Assembly (NCBI RefSeq): GCF_024199985.1
Contig: NZ_JANARS010000010.1
Span: 62,001-126,000 of the forward strand
Direction: 5' to 3'
DNA: 64,000 nt
Source of the DNA: Nocardioides pinisoli
GTDB taxonomy: Bacteria > Actinomycetota > Actinomycetes > Propionibacteriales > Nocardioidaceae
Part shown: in pieces, positions 16,100 through 27,175 of the stretch
Layout of the letters: each line of letters begins with the position of its first letter
Position numbering within the stretch: position 1 is the stretch's first letter
Program-made: the position numbers and the translations under genes
The notes under the pieces: model-generated
The model's input: only the letters and a program-made list of their open reading frames with translations
What the model was told of the DNA's origin: nothing
Databases searched by the model: none

Positions 16100-16900
16100 G
16101 TGGCACTCGTCCAGGGCATCCCCGCCCCGCTCTCGCCGGCCGCCGCCACCAAGGTGCTGGTGCTGCGCAACTACGTCGTCTACAAGGACGCGTGGAAGCT
16201 CTTCATCACCGGCTTCCTCGAGCCGGTCTTCTACCTCTTCTCGATCGGCATCGGTGTCGGCCAGCTGATCGACACCTTCGAGTTCCACGGCGAGGCCGTC
16301 CCCTACGCCGAGTTCGTGGCGCCGGCCATGCTGGCCACGTCCGCCTTCAACGGGGCGCTGCTCGACTCCACCTACAACGTCTTCTTCAAGATGAAGTACG
16401 AGAAGCTCTACGACCAGATGCTCGCCACGCCCCTGTCCACCGGCGACATCGCGCGGGGCGAGATCACCTGGGGCCTCCTGCGTGGCTCGGTCTACTCCGC
16501 GGCCTTCCTCGTGGTCATGGCGCTGATGGGCCTGACCCACTCGTGGTGGGCCGTGCTCGCCCTGCCCGCCGCGATCCTCATCGCCTTCGCGTTCTCCGCG
16601 GTCTGCATGGCCGTGACGACGTGGATGACGAGCTGGCAGGACTTCGACAAGATCACCCTCGCCCAGATGCCGCTCTTCCTCTTCTCCGCGACGTTCTTCC
16701 CGGTCGAGGCGTTCGGTGACGGCGTGCTGCGGTGGGTGGTCGAGGCCACGCCGCTCTACCGCGGGGTGGTGCTGTGCCGCGAGCTCACCACCGGCGTGAT
16801 CACCTGGGCCTCGGCCGTCTCGGTGGTCTACCTCGTCGTCATGGGGATCCTCGGCCTCCTCGTCGTACGACGACGGCTCGACAAGCTGCTGCTGACCTGA
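16100..16900 (+). CDS. ABC-2 type exporter permease, second subunit (NodJ-like)
   Basis: Integral membrane permease of 266 residues, about six transmembrane segments, starting at a GTG just after the stop of the first permease. NodJ-type marks are EPVFYLFSIGIGVG, the FVAPAMLATSAFNGA segment, YEKLYDQMLATPLS and LFLFSATFFPVEAF. It completes a three-gene exporter (ATPase plus two dissimilar permeases). The operon ends here. The next gene has its own -10 box. Confidence 0.9.
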   Translation: MALVQGIPAPLSPAAATKVLVLRNYVVYKDAWKLFITGFLEPVFYLFSIGIGVGQLIDTFEFHGEAVPYAEFVAPAMLATSAFNGALLDSTYNVFFKMKYEKLYDQMLATPLSTGDIARGEITWGLLRGSVYSAAFLVVMALMGLTHSWWAVLALPAAILIAFAFSAVCMAVTTWMTSWQDFDKITLAQMPLFLFSATFFPVEAFGDGVLRWVVEATPLYRGVVLCRELTTGVITWASAVSVVYLVVMGILGLLVVRRRLDKLLLT

Positions 16901-16915
16901 GCCCCGGTCCCGGGC

Positions 16916-16921
16916 TAGGTT
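16916..16921 (+). promoter_or_regulatory. -10 box TAGGTT for the acyl-CoA ligase gene
   Basis: TAGGTT ends 6 bases before the ATG at 16928. The intervening CGGAGG could be read as a ribosome binding site but lies too close to the start, so a leaderless mRNA is the simpler reading. Confidence 0.55.
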
Positions 16922-16927
16922 CGGAGG

Positions 16928-18544
<1,617 letters not shown>

Positions 18545-18574
18545 ACCAGCCCGTCCGGAGCCGGCCGAGCGGAC

Positions 18575-19057
18575 TCACTCGAGGACCTTCTGCAGCCACG
18601 CCAGGTCGATCCACCGGTCGAACTTGCGACCCACCTGGCGCATGACGCCGACCTCCTCGAAGCCGCACGCGGCGTGGAGGGCGAGGCTGCCCGGGTTGGG
18701 CAGGGCGACGCCGGCCACGACCACGCGCACGCCCTCGTCGCCCAGCCGCGCCAGCAGGTCCTCGTACAGCGCCCGGCCGACGCCACGTCCCTGGGCCTGG
18801 GGCGCCACGTAGACGGTGGTCTCCCGCGTGTGGACGTAGGCGGGCTTGGGCCGGAAGACAGCCGAGCTGGCCCAGCCCATGACGACGCCGTTCTCCTCGG
18901 CGACGAGGAAGTGGTCGCCGGTCGCGTCCAGCTTCTCCTGCCACAGGTCCATCGGGCGCCCCTCGACGTCGAAGGTGGCATGGCCCTCACGCGCCTCGCG
19001 CTCATAGATCCCCGCCACCACGGGCAGGTCGGCGCGGACGGCCTCGCGGATTCGCAT
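18575..19057 (-). CDS. GNAT N-acetyltransferase, phosphinothricin acetyltransferase-like
   Basis: A 160-residue GNAT-fold enzyme transferring acetyl from acetyl-CoA to a small amine. It has the layout of the PAT/MDD group: N-terminal IREAVRADLPVVAGIYE, substrate region FDVEGRPM, the acetyl-CoA pyrophosphate-binding motif QGRGVGRALYE and the C-terminal GFEEVGVMRQVGRKFDRW, which is diagnostic of the group. Likely substrates are phosphinothricin-like or methionine sulfone/sulfoximine compounds, but this is inference. The ATG at 19057 lies 6 bases after CACAAT on the minus strand, with no Shine-Dalgarno. Confidence 0.88.
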   Translation of the reverse strand: MRIREAVRADLPVVAGIYEREAREGHATFDVEGRPMDLWQEKLDATGDHFLVAEENGVVMGWASSAVFRPKPAYVHTRETTVYVAPQAQGRGVGRALYEDLLARLGDEGVRVVVAGVALPNPGSLALHAACGFEEVGVMRQVGRKFDRWIDLAWLQKVLE

Positions 19058-19079
19058 GCCGTCATTGTGGCGCGGTGGC

Positions 19080-20069
19080 TCACCGGAAGACGCTGCGGTA
19101 GACCTCGTCGAGGGCGTCGGTGTCGAGCTCGGTCACCACGCGGACCGTGCCGTCGCCCGTACGACGCAGCCGGCCGCGGTCGTCGGTGGTGTCGACCTCC
19201 CACGTGCCGGTCCGCGTGGTGGCGACGTCGGGCTCCACGAACGACCCGGCGGTCGCGAGGTCCCAGTAGGCGGGCGTGGTGAACTGCGGGTCGCGACCGA
19301 GGCCGCCGACCACGGGTCCGGCGAGCCCGGCCGGGGCACCGTCGGGTACCGGGTCGTCCGGCAGGATGGTGAGCGGCACCGGCCCGGCGACGACCTCGGC
19401 GAAGGGGACCGGGTCGGCGGCGGCGTTCCACTCGGCGATGCCCTCGCCCTGGGGGTCGGCCGCGACGTTGCCGGCCATCGAGGTGATCGTTGCGAGCCGC
19501 TCGTACGCGCCGGGATGCCGTCGCAGCAGCGCCGCGACCTCGGTGAGCGGGCCGAGCGCCACCACGTGCAGGCCCTCGTGCCGGCGGGCGAGTTTCGCGA
19601 GGAAGTCGGCGGCGGGTCGTCGTACCGGGGTGAGACCGCCGGGCTCGTCGTCGCGGTCCAGGCCGCTGTAGACGGTGGACATCGAGGTCCACTGCGGCGG
19701 GAGGGGCAGGCCATCCGGGCCGCGGGGGGTCCGACCGCAGGCGACGGGCGGGGCCGGCGTCTCCATCGCCTCGAACAGGTCGGCCAGCACGCCCAGTCCC
19801 GCGCACGTCACCATGCCGGTCTCCGGGACGGTGATGCCGACGACGTTGACGCGCGGGTGGCGCACCAGGAGGGCGATGGCCGCCAGGTCGTCCGGAGCGA
19901 GGTCGGTGTCGACGACGACCGCCACCGCGCCGGGCTCCTTGGCCGCGGCCGGGCTCAACGGACCGTCGACGAAGACCTCGCCGTCGCTGTCGGAGGCCGT
20001 CGCGCTGCACCCGGCCAGCGCTGCCACGACGATCGGGACGACGGTGCCCAGCAGGAGCCGGCTCCTCAC
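19080..20069 (-). CDS. Lipoprotein of the inosine-uridine nucleoside hydrolase family
   Basis: Predicted lipoprotein of 329 residues: GTG start, hydrophobic stretch and lipobox ALAGCS with Cys near residue 21. The mature part belongs to the inosine/uridine-preferring nucleoside hydrolase fold. The calcium-binding DTDLAPDD motif is at about 53-60, and further family marks are VNVVGITV, LGPLTEVAALL and TSMAGNV, where a second Asp/Asn-rich site is expected. Extracellular nucleoside hydrolases are less common than cytoplasmic ones. It is the last gene of a six-gene operon controlled by an ECF sigma factor, overlapping the upstream membrane-protein gene in GTGA. This suggests a scavenging or binding role beside an ABC system. 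Confidence 0.82.
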   Translation of the reverse strand: MRSRLLLGTVVPIVVAALAGCSATASDSDGEVFVDGPLSPAAAKEPGAVAVVVDTDLAPDDLAAIALLVRHPRVNVVGITVPETGMVTCAGLGVLADLFEAMETPAPPVACGRTPRGPDGLPLPPQWTSMSTVYSGLDRDDEPGGLTPVRRPAADFLAKLARRHEGLHVVALGPLTEVAALLRRHPGAYERLATITSMAGNVAADPQGEGIAEWNAAADPVPFAEVVAGPVPLTILPDDPVPDGAPAGLAGPVVGGLGRDPQFTTPAYWDLATAGSFVEPDVATTRTGTWEVDTTDDRGRLRRTGDGTVRVVTELDTDALDEVYRSVFR

Positions 20070-20977
20070 GGGATCACCCAGTGCTGTCCGACCACGCCGG
20101 CGACGGCGAGCACGACGCCGACCGCGATCAGGACGCGGCGCCCCGGCCTCGGCCAGGCAGCCGAGAGGAGCAGTGCGGCGAGCCCGAGCAGCCACACGTC
20201 GTGCCACCACGCCAGCGCCTGCGAGACCCACTGCCGTCCCCAGCCCCCGCCCGAGTAGTGCGGGGCGGTGACGAGGAGCCAGTCGGCGGGGAAGGCGAGC
20301 GGGTCGGCCGTGGCCGGACCGGCCTCGAGCACGAGGGGCTGGACCTGCATGACCGAGTACGGCGTCACCGCCGGGTGGCCGAAGAGCCAGTAGACGCTCA
20401 CCACGAACCACAGCACGAAGAGCGCGGGGACCAGCGCGACGAGCCGGGACACGCGCCGGCCCAGTGCGGCCCCGAGCGCGACGGCTACCAGTCCGAGCAC
20501 GACGAGCTGCGAGAGCTCGGCCGTCGAGTGCAGCGCCTCGGTGGTGCGGCCGGGCTCCATGCCGATCCACAGGCCGCCGATGTCACGCTCGCGCCAGGCA
20601 ACGAGGCCGGCGAAGGCCGCGGTCAGGGCCAGCAGCGGCAGCGCCGCGAGCAGCCGGGCGAGCGTACGACGGGTCTCCGCGACCGGCGCTGCGGGCGCGA
20701 CCTCGTGGCGGGCGCGGTGGAACGGGACGGCGACGGCGACCGAGATGCCGAGGAGGAGCGGGACCGCGACGGGGTTCATCGCCTCGTAGGACGAGCCGGG
20801 CCACTCGCCGGGCTCGGGCACGACCAGCCACATCCCCCACGCCGACACGGCGAGGCACAGCCACGGCACGGGGTTGCGCAGCATCCGACGCGCCTCGGCG
20901 CGGACGAGGGCGCCGACGACCCGCGCGCCGGACGGCACGGCCGGCGCGGGTGCGCGCCCCGCCGCCACGGTGCTCAT
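20066..20977 (-). CDS. Multi-pass membrane protein, ABC-2 permease-like
   Basis: A 303-residue integral membrane protein with about six hydrophobic segments, starting ATG at 20977 in overlap (ATGA) with the preceding gene. A cytoplasmic N-terminus carrying VRAEARRMLRNP resembles the pre-helix of ABC-2 permeases. A large non-membrane loop (TPYSVMQVQPLVLEAGP to TAPHYSGGGW) precedes the last segments. Neighbouring ABC ATPase and second membrane protein imply it is a transporter subunit. The substrate is unknown. Similarity to named families is weak. Confidence 0.75.
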   Translation of the reverse strand: MSTVAAGRAPAPAVPSGARVVGALVRAEARRMLRNPVPWLCLAVSAWGMWLVVPEPGEWPGSSYEAMNPVAVPLLLGISVAVAVPFHRARHEVAPAAPVAETRRTLARLLAALPLLALTAAFAGLVAWRERDIGGLWIGMEPGRTTEALHSTAELSQLVVLGLVAVALGAALGRRVSRLVALVPALFVLWFVVSVYWLFGHPAVTPYSVMQVQPLVLEAGPATADPLAFPADWLLVTAPHYSGGGWGRQWVSQALAWWHDVWLLGLAALLLSAAWPRPGRRVLIAVGVVLAVAGVVGQHWVIP

Positions 20978-21518
20978 CGCCGCCGTCCGGCGACGCACAG
21001 GAGGGTGGCGATGGCGAGCACCCACCAGGGGTCCGTGAGCCACCGGCCGACGACGTCGGACGCGGTCCCCGTCGGCAGCACCCGGTGCAGCGCGAAGAGC
21101 ACCACCGGTGTCGACGCCCCGACCAGGACGGCGCGTCGTGTGGGTGCCCACACCGCGACGGCCACGCCGGTGGCCGTCAGCGCGAGCAGCGGGCCGGGCC
21201 CGGACGACGTCGTGGTCGACAGCGAGTCGAGCAGCCACCAGGTCGCGAGGGCCGGCGCGCCGACGAGGGCGAGGCGCAGCACCCTGCGTCGCATCACCGA
21301 CACGGGGACCGCCGCCAGCAGGTCGGCGGCCGGGTCCTGCAGGCCGGCCACGACGGTGGCCGCCAGACCGGCGGCGGCGACCACCAGGACGGCGTCGACG
21401 GAACGGTCGGCGGCCCTGCCGAGCACCACGGCGACGAGGAGCACTCCGGTCAGCGCCAGGCCGGGGCGCCACCGGACGGCTCGCGCCGTGGGGAGCGCGG
21501 CCTGGACGAGGACGCCGC

Positions 21519-21522
<4 letters not shown>
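20974..21522 (-). CDS. Small multi-pass membrane protein in ABC operon
   Basis: A 182-residue hydrophobic protein with about five predicted transmembrane segments, starting at a GTG (21522) that overlaps the ATPase stop and ending in ATGA overlap with the next permease gene. The N-terminus VQAALPTARAVRWRPG is amphipathic. Helices include ALTGVLLVAVVLG and AVLVVAAAGLAATVVAGL. No catalytic motif. By position it is an accessory or half-size permease of the ABC system. Confidence 0.7.
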
Positions 21523-22381
<859 letters not shown>

Positions 22382-22385
<4 letters not shown>

Positions 22386-23188
22386 GCGTTCCTCCGGTAG
22401 GCGACGGCGTCGCGACGAACAATGGTGACGGCGAGGGCGGCGAGCGCGATCGCGAGTGCGGTGAGCTGGCTGGGCGCCGAGGCGACGGCCTCGCTGACGA
22501 CGTCCGCAGTGACCTGGCGCGACGCGGCGGGCCACGACACGGCCAGGGCCCAGGCCGACCCGAGGCAGGCGGCGACGACGGCGGGGTCGAGGCGCGAGGT
22601 CCCCGACAGGGCCACGAGCGACGCGAGGGCGGCACCGGGCAGCAGCCAGCCGAGGGCGATCTCGACGGGTTGGCCGAGCAGCAGCGCCCCGCCGACGCCG
22701 ATGGGCACGGCGGTGAGGGTGACCACGACGGCTCGCGCGGCGACCACCCTGAGACCGGCGCTCGGCGTCGCGAGTGCCAGCTCGCCTGCCGGCTCGGCAC
22801 CCCGCCCGTAGGAGAGAGCCACGGCTGCGAGCGGCGCCACGGGTGCCAGCGCCATGAAGAGGGGCAACCGGAGGTCAGAGATGGTGACCACGGCCGGCAG
22901 GGCGAGCAGCAGGAGCAGCGAGGCGAGCCACGCCGTCCGCAGGCCGGGCGTGGCCAGGCCCAGACGCAGGAGCGGGTGGGACCTCGGCCGGTCGATCCGC
23001 TCGGCGAGCGCCTCCCACCGTCGTACGACGTCCTCCGGCTCCGTCCGGGAGGCCAGGCCGGCCGTCCGGCGGCGGCACTCGGCGCAGCGGAGCAGGTGCG
23101 ACTCGACGGAGGCGGCGAGGAGCGGAGCGGCCGAGCCGTCCGCCCAGGCCTGCAGCGTCTCCTCGTCGGCGTGCCAGGTCTGCGTCAC
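22382..23188 (-). CDS. Zinc-finger anti-sigma factor fused to a polytopic membrane domain
   Basis: A 268-residue protein with two parts. Residues about 1-65 form a zf-HC2 anti-sigma domain with the HLLRCAEC (HxxxCxxC) zinc motif and an upstream His. Unlike ordinary single-pass anti-sigma factors, the rest (about 85-268) has about six hydrophobic segments (ASLLLLLALPAVV, FMALAPVAPLAAVAL and others), like half of an ABC-2 permease. It is encoded directly after the ECF sigma gene with GTGA overlap and directly before the ABC ATPase. Plausible role: it holds the sigma factor at the membrane and releases it according to the state of the transporter. Confidence 0.8.
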
Positions 23189-23751
23189 AGCAGTCCCTCC
23201 CTCAGCTCGGTGCGAGCACGGCTCATCCGGCTCTTGACGGTGCCGCTCGGGATGCCGAGCAGCGCGGCGGTCTCGCGCGTGGAGAGGCCGTCGAGGACGG
23301 TGGCCTGCACGACCGCCTGCAGGTCGGGGGAGAGGCGGGAGAACGCGAGTCCGACGTCGCTGTGCTCGACCCGGGCGAGCACCTCCTCCTCGGCCGACGC
23401 CATCGGCGACCCGCGCAGGGCGCGCAGCCGCTCGACGACGTTGGCCCGTGGTCGCAGCTGGTGGAGCATCGACCGCACGGCGATCCCCCAGAGCCAGGCG
23501 GCGACCTCGCCGTCGCCGCGCCAGCCCGACGGCTTGCGCCACACCGCGAGGAAGGTGTCCTGGACGGCGGTGTCGACGATCGCCGGGTCGGCGCACCGGC
23601 GGGACAGGCGGATGGCGAGCCACGGCTCGTGGCGCACGAACAGCTCGTGCAGCGCGCCGCGGTCGGCGTCGCCCACGGCGGCCAGCAGCTCGGCGTCGGT
23701 CCGGTCGTCGACGCCCTCGCGGGCGTCCCAGCCGGTGTCGTCCACTCCCAT
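23185..23751 (-). CDS. ECF RNA polymerase sigma factor
   Basis: Sigma-70 family ECF factor of 188 residues. Region 2 covers about 20-90 (ALHELFVRHEPWLAIRLSRR, then VQDTFLAVWRKPSGW) and region 4 about 125-185, with the helix-turn-helix LSTRETAALLGIPSGTVKSR. It is the first gene of a six-gene operon and is followed by its zf-HC2 partner with overlapping codons. The ATG at 23751 was chosen over an in-frame GTG at 23796 because AGGAG sits 5 bases before it. Upstream is a TGAACCGAT element mirrored toward the divergent SodC-like gene, suggesting autoregulation. Confidence 0.9.
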   Translation of the reverse strand: MGVDDTGWDAREGVDDRTDAELLAAVGDADRGALHELFVRHEPWLAIRLSRRCADPAIVDTAVQDTFLAVWRKPSGWRGDGEVAAWLWGIAVRSMLHQLRPRANVVERLRALRGSPMASAEEEVLARVEHSDVGLAFSRLSPDLQAVVQATVLDGLSTRETAALLGIPSGTVKSRMSRARTELREGLL

Positions 23752-23780
23752 CACGTCTCCTAGTGGCGCCGACCCCCATG

Positions 23781-23836
23781 ATCGGTTCACGAGCACCGCC
23801 CAGTCTCGCCCTGGTCCAGACCGGCTGTGAACCGAT
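23781..23836. promoter_or_regulatory. Mirrored TGAACCGAT elements between sigma operon and SodC-like gene
   Basis: ATCGGTTCAC (23781-23790) and GTGAACCGAT (23827-23836) form a perfect 10-bp inverted repeat 36 bases apart. Each arm reads GTGAACCGAT outward toward one of the two divergent genes. TGAACC is a typical -35 element of actinobacterial ECF promoters. The start codons lie about 33 bases (sigma gene) and 90 bases (SodC-like gene) beyond. Alternatively it is a looping repressor site. No clear shared -10 was proven. Confidence 0.6.
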
Positions 23837-23923
23837 TGTCGGTCTCGGGGTCACCCCATGGTGGCGGCCCGTCCGGTCCGCCGGGCGGGCTCCGACGAGG
23901 GCCAAGACATGGAGGAGGACCAG

Positions 23924-24418
23924 ATGAGGATCAGGACAGGGGTGGCGGCAGCAGCCGTCCTCGCCGCGGTGCCCACGACCGCGGTGGCCGCAGGGGTGCT
24001 CGTGGACCACGGCCACGGACCGACGGTCGTGCACGACGCGTCGTACGACGACGTCAAGACGCAGGTGCACGCCTGGTCCAGCGACGGGACCACCCGCGTC
24101 CGGCTCATGGTGACCGGGCTGCCGGCCGGCCGCACGTTCGGGGCACACGTCCACACGGGGACGTGCGGCGCCGACCCGCTTGCGTCCGGTGGGCACTACC
24201 AGCACTCGACCGACGCGACGGTCCCGCTCGCGCAGCGGGAGGTCTGGCTCGACGTCACGTCGGACGAACGGGGCCGGGGTGTCGCCACGGCGACGGTCCC
24301 GTGGACGTTCGCACCCGGCACCGCGGGGTCGGTGGTGATCCACGCACTGCCCACCAACGCGACCACCGGAGCCGCCGGCGCCCGGCTGGCCTGCACCAGC
24401 GTGGCGTTCGGAGAGTGA
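23924..24418 (+). CDS. Exported Cu/Zn superoxide dismutase-like protein
   Basis: A 164-residue protein with a signal peptide (MRIRTGVAAAAVLAAVP, cleavage likely after the AVAAG region). The body follows the SodC fold: copper-type ligands are visible as GAHVHTG, GGHYQH and VVIHALPT, and a disulfide pair is suggested by GTCGAD and RLACTSV. The zinc-loop ligands of ordinary Cu/Zn SOD are not evident, so it could be a copper-only or non-catalytic relative. The ATG at 23924 has a strong GGAGGAGGA upstream. An earlier in-frame ATG would add a non-hydrophobic leader. It faces the ECF sigma operon across mirrored promoter-like elements and may be in the same regulon. Confidence 0.75.
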   Translation: MRIRTGVAAAAVLAAVPTTAVAAGVLVDHGHGPTVVHDASYDDVKTQVHAWSSDGTTRVRLMVTGLPAGRTFGAHVHTGTCGADPLASGGHYQHSTDATVPLAQREVWLDVTSDERGRGVATATVPWTFAPGTAGSVVIHALPTNATTGAAGARLACTSVAFGE

Positions 24419-24434
24419 CTGCTTTGATGGGGGC

Positions 24435-24977
24435 ATGAGCTCGGCCCGCGACGCGATCACGCCCGACACGAAGGACTGGACCTGGGTGCTCGAGCGGCCG
24501 TGCCCCGAGTGCGGGTTCGAGGCCGCCGCGCACGACGTGTCGGAGCTCCCTGCCCTCCTCGACGCGACGTCGTCGTCGTGGTCGCGGGTGCTGGGCCGCG
24601 GTGACGCGTCCCACCGCCCGCGACCCGGGGTCTGGTCGCCGCTGGAGTACGGCTGCCACGTCCGCGACGTGCACCTGCTCTTCGCCGAGCGCGTCCGGCT
24701 GATGCTCGCCGAGGACGGACCGACCTTCGCCAACTGGGACCAGGACGCCACCGCGGTCGAGCGCGACTACCGCCGACAGGACCCCGCGGCGGTCGCGGTC
24801 GAGCTGGTCGACGCCGCCCGGGCGGTCGCGACGCTCTACGCCTCCGTCACCGACGCCACGCGCGGCCGACGGGGGCTCCGGTCCAACGGGGACGAGTTCA
24901 CCGTCGAGAGCCTGGGTCGCTACCACCTGCACGACGTCGTGCACCACCTCCACGACGTCGGGGCGGACCACAGGTGA
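24435..24977 (+). CDS. DinB-family protein
   Basis: A 180-residue four-helix-bundle protein of the DinB/YfiT type. It opens with TKDWTWVLERPCPECGFEA, a pattern common to actinobacterial members, and contains histidines in GCHVRDVH and HDVVHHLHD that would form the metal site. Some DinB-fold proteins are thiol-dependent transferases (mycothiol or bacillithiol). The WTWVL..CPECG subgroup is uncharacterised. First gene of a coupled set with a methyltransferase, DUF3046 and an MFS protein. Its stop overlaps the next GTG. Confidence 0.85.
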   Translation: MSSARDAITPDTKDWTWVLERPCPECGFEAAAHDVSELPALLDATSSSWSRVLGRGDASHRPRPGVWSPLEYGCHVRDVHLLFAERVRLMLAEDGPTFANWDQDATAVERDYRRQDPAAVAVELVDAARAVATLYASVTDATRGRRGLRSNGDEFTVESLGRYHLHDVVHHLHDVGADHR

Positions 24978-25591
24978 ACGAGACCGTCCGCGCCTACGAC
25001 CGGGACGCGGCGGCCTATGCCGCCCGCACGGCCGCGGTGCCCGACGCGGTGCGCGCCGAGGTCGCACGCCTCGCTGGAGAGCTCGGATCGGGCGCGCGCG
25101 TCCTCGAGATCGGCTCGGGCGGGGGCCGTGATGCCCTGCTGATAGAGGGCCTCGGGCTGGTCGTGCGGCGCACCGACATCACCCCGGCCTTCGTCTCGCT
25201 GCTGCGCGGGCGGGGCCATGCCTGCGACCACCTCGACCCGCTCGTCGACGACCTGACCTCGCCCGACGGGCCCCACGACGCCGTCTGGGCCAACGCGTCG
25301 CTGCTCCACGTCGCGCGCCACGACCTACCCCGCGTTCTGGGCCGACTGGCTGCGGTCACCCGGCCCGGTGGGCGACTGTGGTCGTCGTTCAAGGAGGGCG
25401 ACGGCGAGGGCTGGTCCACCCACGGGACGATCAGCGGGCCGCGGCACTTCACCTACTGGCGGGCCGCCGACCTTCGGGGCGCCGCGGGAGGGGTGGGCTG
25501 GACCGACGTGGTCGTCCACCACGGTCCGGAGGGCGACCGGGGGGAGACCTGGCTCGTGCTGTCGGCGGTGCGTGATGGGGTGTCGGCATGA
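24974..25591 (+). CDS. SAM-dependent class I methyltransferase
   Basis: A 205-residue Rossmann-fold methyltransferase. Motif I is VLEIGSGGGRDALL (about residues 42-55). An acidic residue ending strand 2 lies in RRTDITP, motif IV is DAVWANASLLHV and the post-motif VTRPGGRLWSSFKEG is present. The substrate is unknown. The fold variety is that of small-molecule methyltransferases such as those near tellurite/thiopurine enzymes. The GTG start at 24974 overlaps the DinB stop in GTGA, and its stop overlaps the DUF3046 start in ATGA. Confidence 0.85.
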   Translation: MNETVRAYDRDAAAYAARTAAVPDAVRAEVARLAGELGSGARVLEIGSGGGRDALLIEGLGLVVRRTDITPAFVSLLRGRGHACDHLDPLVDDLTSPDGPHDAVWANASLLHVARHDLPRVLGRLAAVTRPGGRLWSSFKEGDGEGWSTHGTISGPRHFTYWRAADLRGAAGGVGWTDVVVHHGPEGDRGETWLVLSAVRDGVSA

Positions 25592-25782
25592 GGCACACGG
25601 AGTTCTGGGCACGGCTCGACGCGGTCCTCGGGCGGGCCTACTCACGCACGTGGGCCGAGCTGACGGTCGTGCGCGACCTCGACGGCAGGACCACCCGGGA
25701 GGCGCTCGACGCGGGCATGCCTCCCAAGGAGGTCTGGGCGGCCGTGCGCCGTCAGCTCGAGCTGCCGGACAGCGAGCGATGA
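25588..25782 (+). CDS. DUF3046 protein
   Basis: A 64-residue protein of the actinobacterial DUF3046 family, beginning MRHTEFWARLDAVLG and ending with the conserved VWAAVRRQLELP. Unknown function. Members are regularly found just upstream of recA in actinobacteria, as here, though an MFS gene intervenes. It is coupled on both sides by ATGA overlaps. Confidence 0.9.
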   Translation: MRHTEFWARLDAVLGRAYSRTWAELTVVRDLDGRTTREALDAGMPPKEVWAAVRRQLELPDSER

Positions 25783-27035
25783 CCACCCAGCTCCGCGAGG
25801 GACTCACCGTCGCGGACGTCCAGCGTCGTACGGTCCGCACCCTCGTCGTCTCCCAGGCCGTCGGCGCGGTCGGCGTCACCATCGGCGTCGCCACGGCCTC
25901 GTTGCTGGCCCGCGACATCTCCGGCAGCGAGACGATGGCCGGCCTCGCGCAGACCTTCCAGGTCCTCGGCACGGCCGCGGCGGCCTACGGGCTCGCCCGC
26001 GTGATGCGGCGCCGTGGTCGACGCGTCGGTCTCGTCGCCGGCTACCTGATCGGTGCAGCCGGTGCGGTCCTGGCCGTCGTTGCGGGGGTCGTCGACTCGA
26101 TGGCGGTGCTGCTCCTCGGCGCGGTGATGCTGGGCGCGACCACGGCCGTCAACAACGGGTCGCGCTATGCCGCGACCGACCTGGCGACGGAGCACCACCG
26201 CGCCCGCGCGCTCTCGGTCGTCGTGTGGGCGACCACGGTCGGCGCCGTCGCCGGCCCCAACCTCTTGGGCGTCGGCGCCGTCGTGGCGCGCTCGCTGGGC
26301 GTTCCCGAGCTCACCGGTGGCTTCGCGATCGGCGCGGTGGTGCTGGTCGTGGCGGCCGCCTGGCTCTGGTGGCGGCTCCGGCCCGACCCGCTGCTCCTCG
26401 CGCAGGAGACGGCCGGTGTCACCCCGGCCGACGGGCCCGAGCCGCGCGGCCGCTCGTGGGGCCGGTTCGTCGCCGTCGTGCGCGACGTGCCGGCCGTCGG
26501 CGCCGCGGTGGTCGCCATGGCGTGCGCGCACGCGGCGATGGTGACCGTCATGATCATGACGCCGCTCCACATGGAGCACGGCGGCGCCCACCTCGAGGTC
26601 ATCGGCTTCGTCATCTCGATCCACGTGCTGGGCATGTTCGCCTTCTCGCCCGTCGTCGGCTGGGCCGCCGACCGTTTCGGGCGCAGCGGCGTCCTGGTCA
26701 CCGGCGGCGTCGTCCTGCTGGTCTCGCTGGCACTGTGCGGCCTGTCGCCGCAGGGCACGTCGTGGCAGATCTTCGCGGGGCTCTTCCTGCTCGGCCTCGG
26801 CTGGTCCTGTGCCACCGTCGCCGCCTCGACGGTCATCGCCGACCGCACGCCCATCGAGGCCCGCACCGACGTGCAGGGCACGTCCGACATGGCGATGGCG
26901 CTCACCGCCGCCGGGGGAGGGGCCCTCGCCGGCGTGATCGTCGGCGGGCTGGGCTATGCCGTGCTGGCGATGTTCGCCGCACTGCTGGCCGGGACCGTGG
27001 TGGTCGCCGGCGCCGTCACCCGCCGGCACGCCTGA
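25779..27035 (+). CDS. Major facilitator superfamily transporter
   Basis: A 418-residue polytopic membrane protein with about twelve transmembrane segments in two halves joined by a cytoplasmic linker (PLLLAQETAGVTPADGPEPRG). The inter-helix motif VVGWAADRFGRSG of the second half is the classic MFS motif A. The first-half equivalent is weaker (ARVMRRRGRR). Most likely a proton-driven efflux protein for small molecules. The ATG at 25779 overlaps the DUF3046 stop. A short stem-loop (27049-27067) follows the stop. Confidence 0.87.
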   Translation: MTTQLREGLTVADVQRRTVRTLVVSQAVGAVGVTIGVATASLLARDISGSETMAGLAQTFQVLGTAAAAYGLARVMRRRGRRVGLVAGYLIGAAGAVLAVVAGVVDSMAVLLLGAVMLGATTAVNNGSRYAATDLATEHHRARALSVVVWATTVGAVAGPNLLGVGAVVARSLGVPELTGGFAIGAVVLVVAAAWLWWRLRPDPLLLAQETAGVTPADGPEPRGRSWGRFVAVVRDVPAVGAAVVAMACAHAAMVTVMIMTPLHMEHGGAHLEVIGFVISIHVLGMFAFSPVVGWAADRFGRSGVLVTGGVVLLVSLALCGLSPQGTSWQIFAGLFLLGLGWSCATVAASTVIADRTPIEARTDVQGTSDMAMALTAAGGGALAGVIVGGLGYAVLAMFAALLAGTVVVAGAVTRRHA

Positions 27036-27048
27036 TCCCCGGCGGCCA

Positions 27049-27067
27049 CGTCCGGAAATCCCGGACG
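27049..27067 (+). terminator. Short GC hairpin after the MFS gene
   Basis: CGTCCGG (27049-27055) and CCGGACG (27061-27067) pair around AAATC, 14 bases after the MFS stop. Weak terminator candidate insulating recA from the upstream operon. Confidence 0.45.
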
Positions 27068-27090
27068 ACACGCCGCGCGCGGAGTGCCTG

Positions 27091-27106
27091 TCGAACACCT
27101 GTTCGG
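27091..27106 (+). promoter_or_regulatory. LexA-binding SOS box upstream of recA
   Basis: TCGAACACCTGTTCGG matches the actinobacterial SOS box TCGAAC-N4-GTTCGA at all but the last base. It lies about 138 bases before the recA ATG and just upstream of a possible -10 box TACTGT (27109-27114), so LexA bound here would block the distal recA promoter. Confidence 0.85.
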
Positions 27107-27175
27107 GCTACTGTTCATCCACAGGTACGACGAGGGGCGAGGTTGTCCACAGCGTCAGACGGTCCTGATCAGGGA

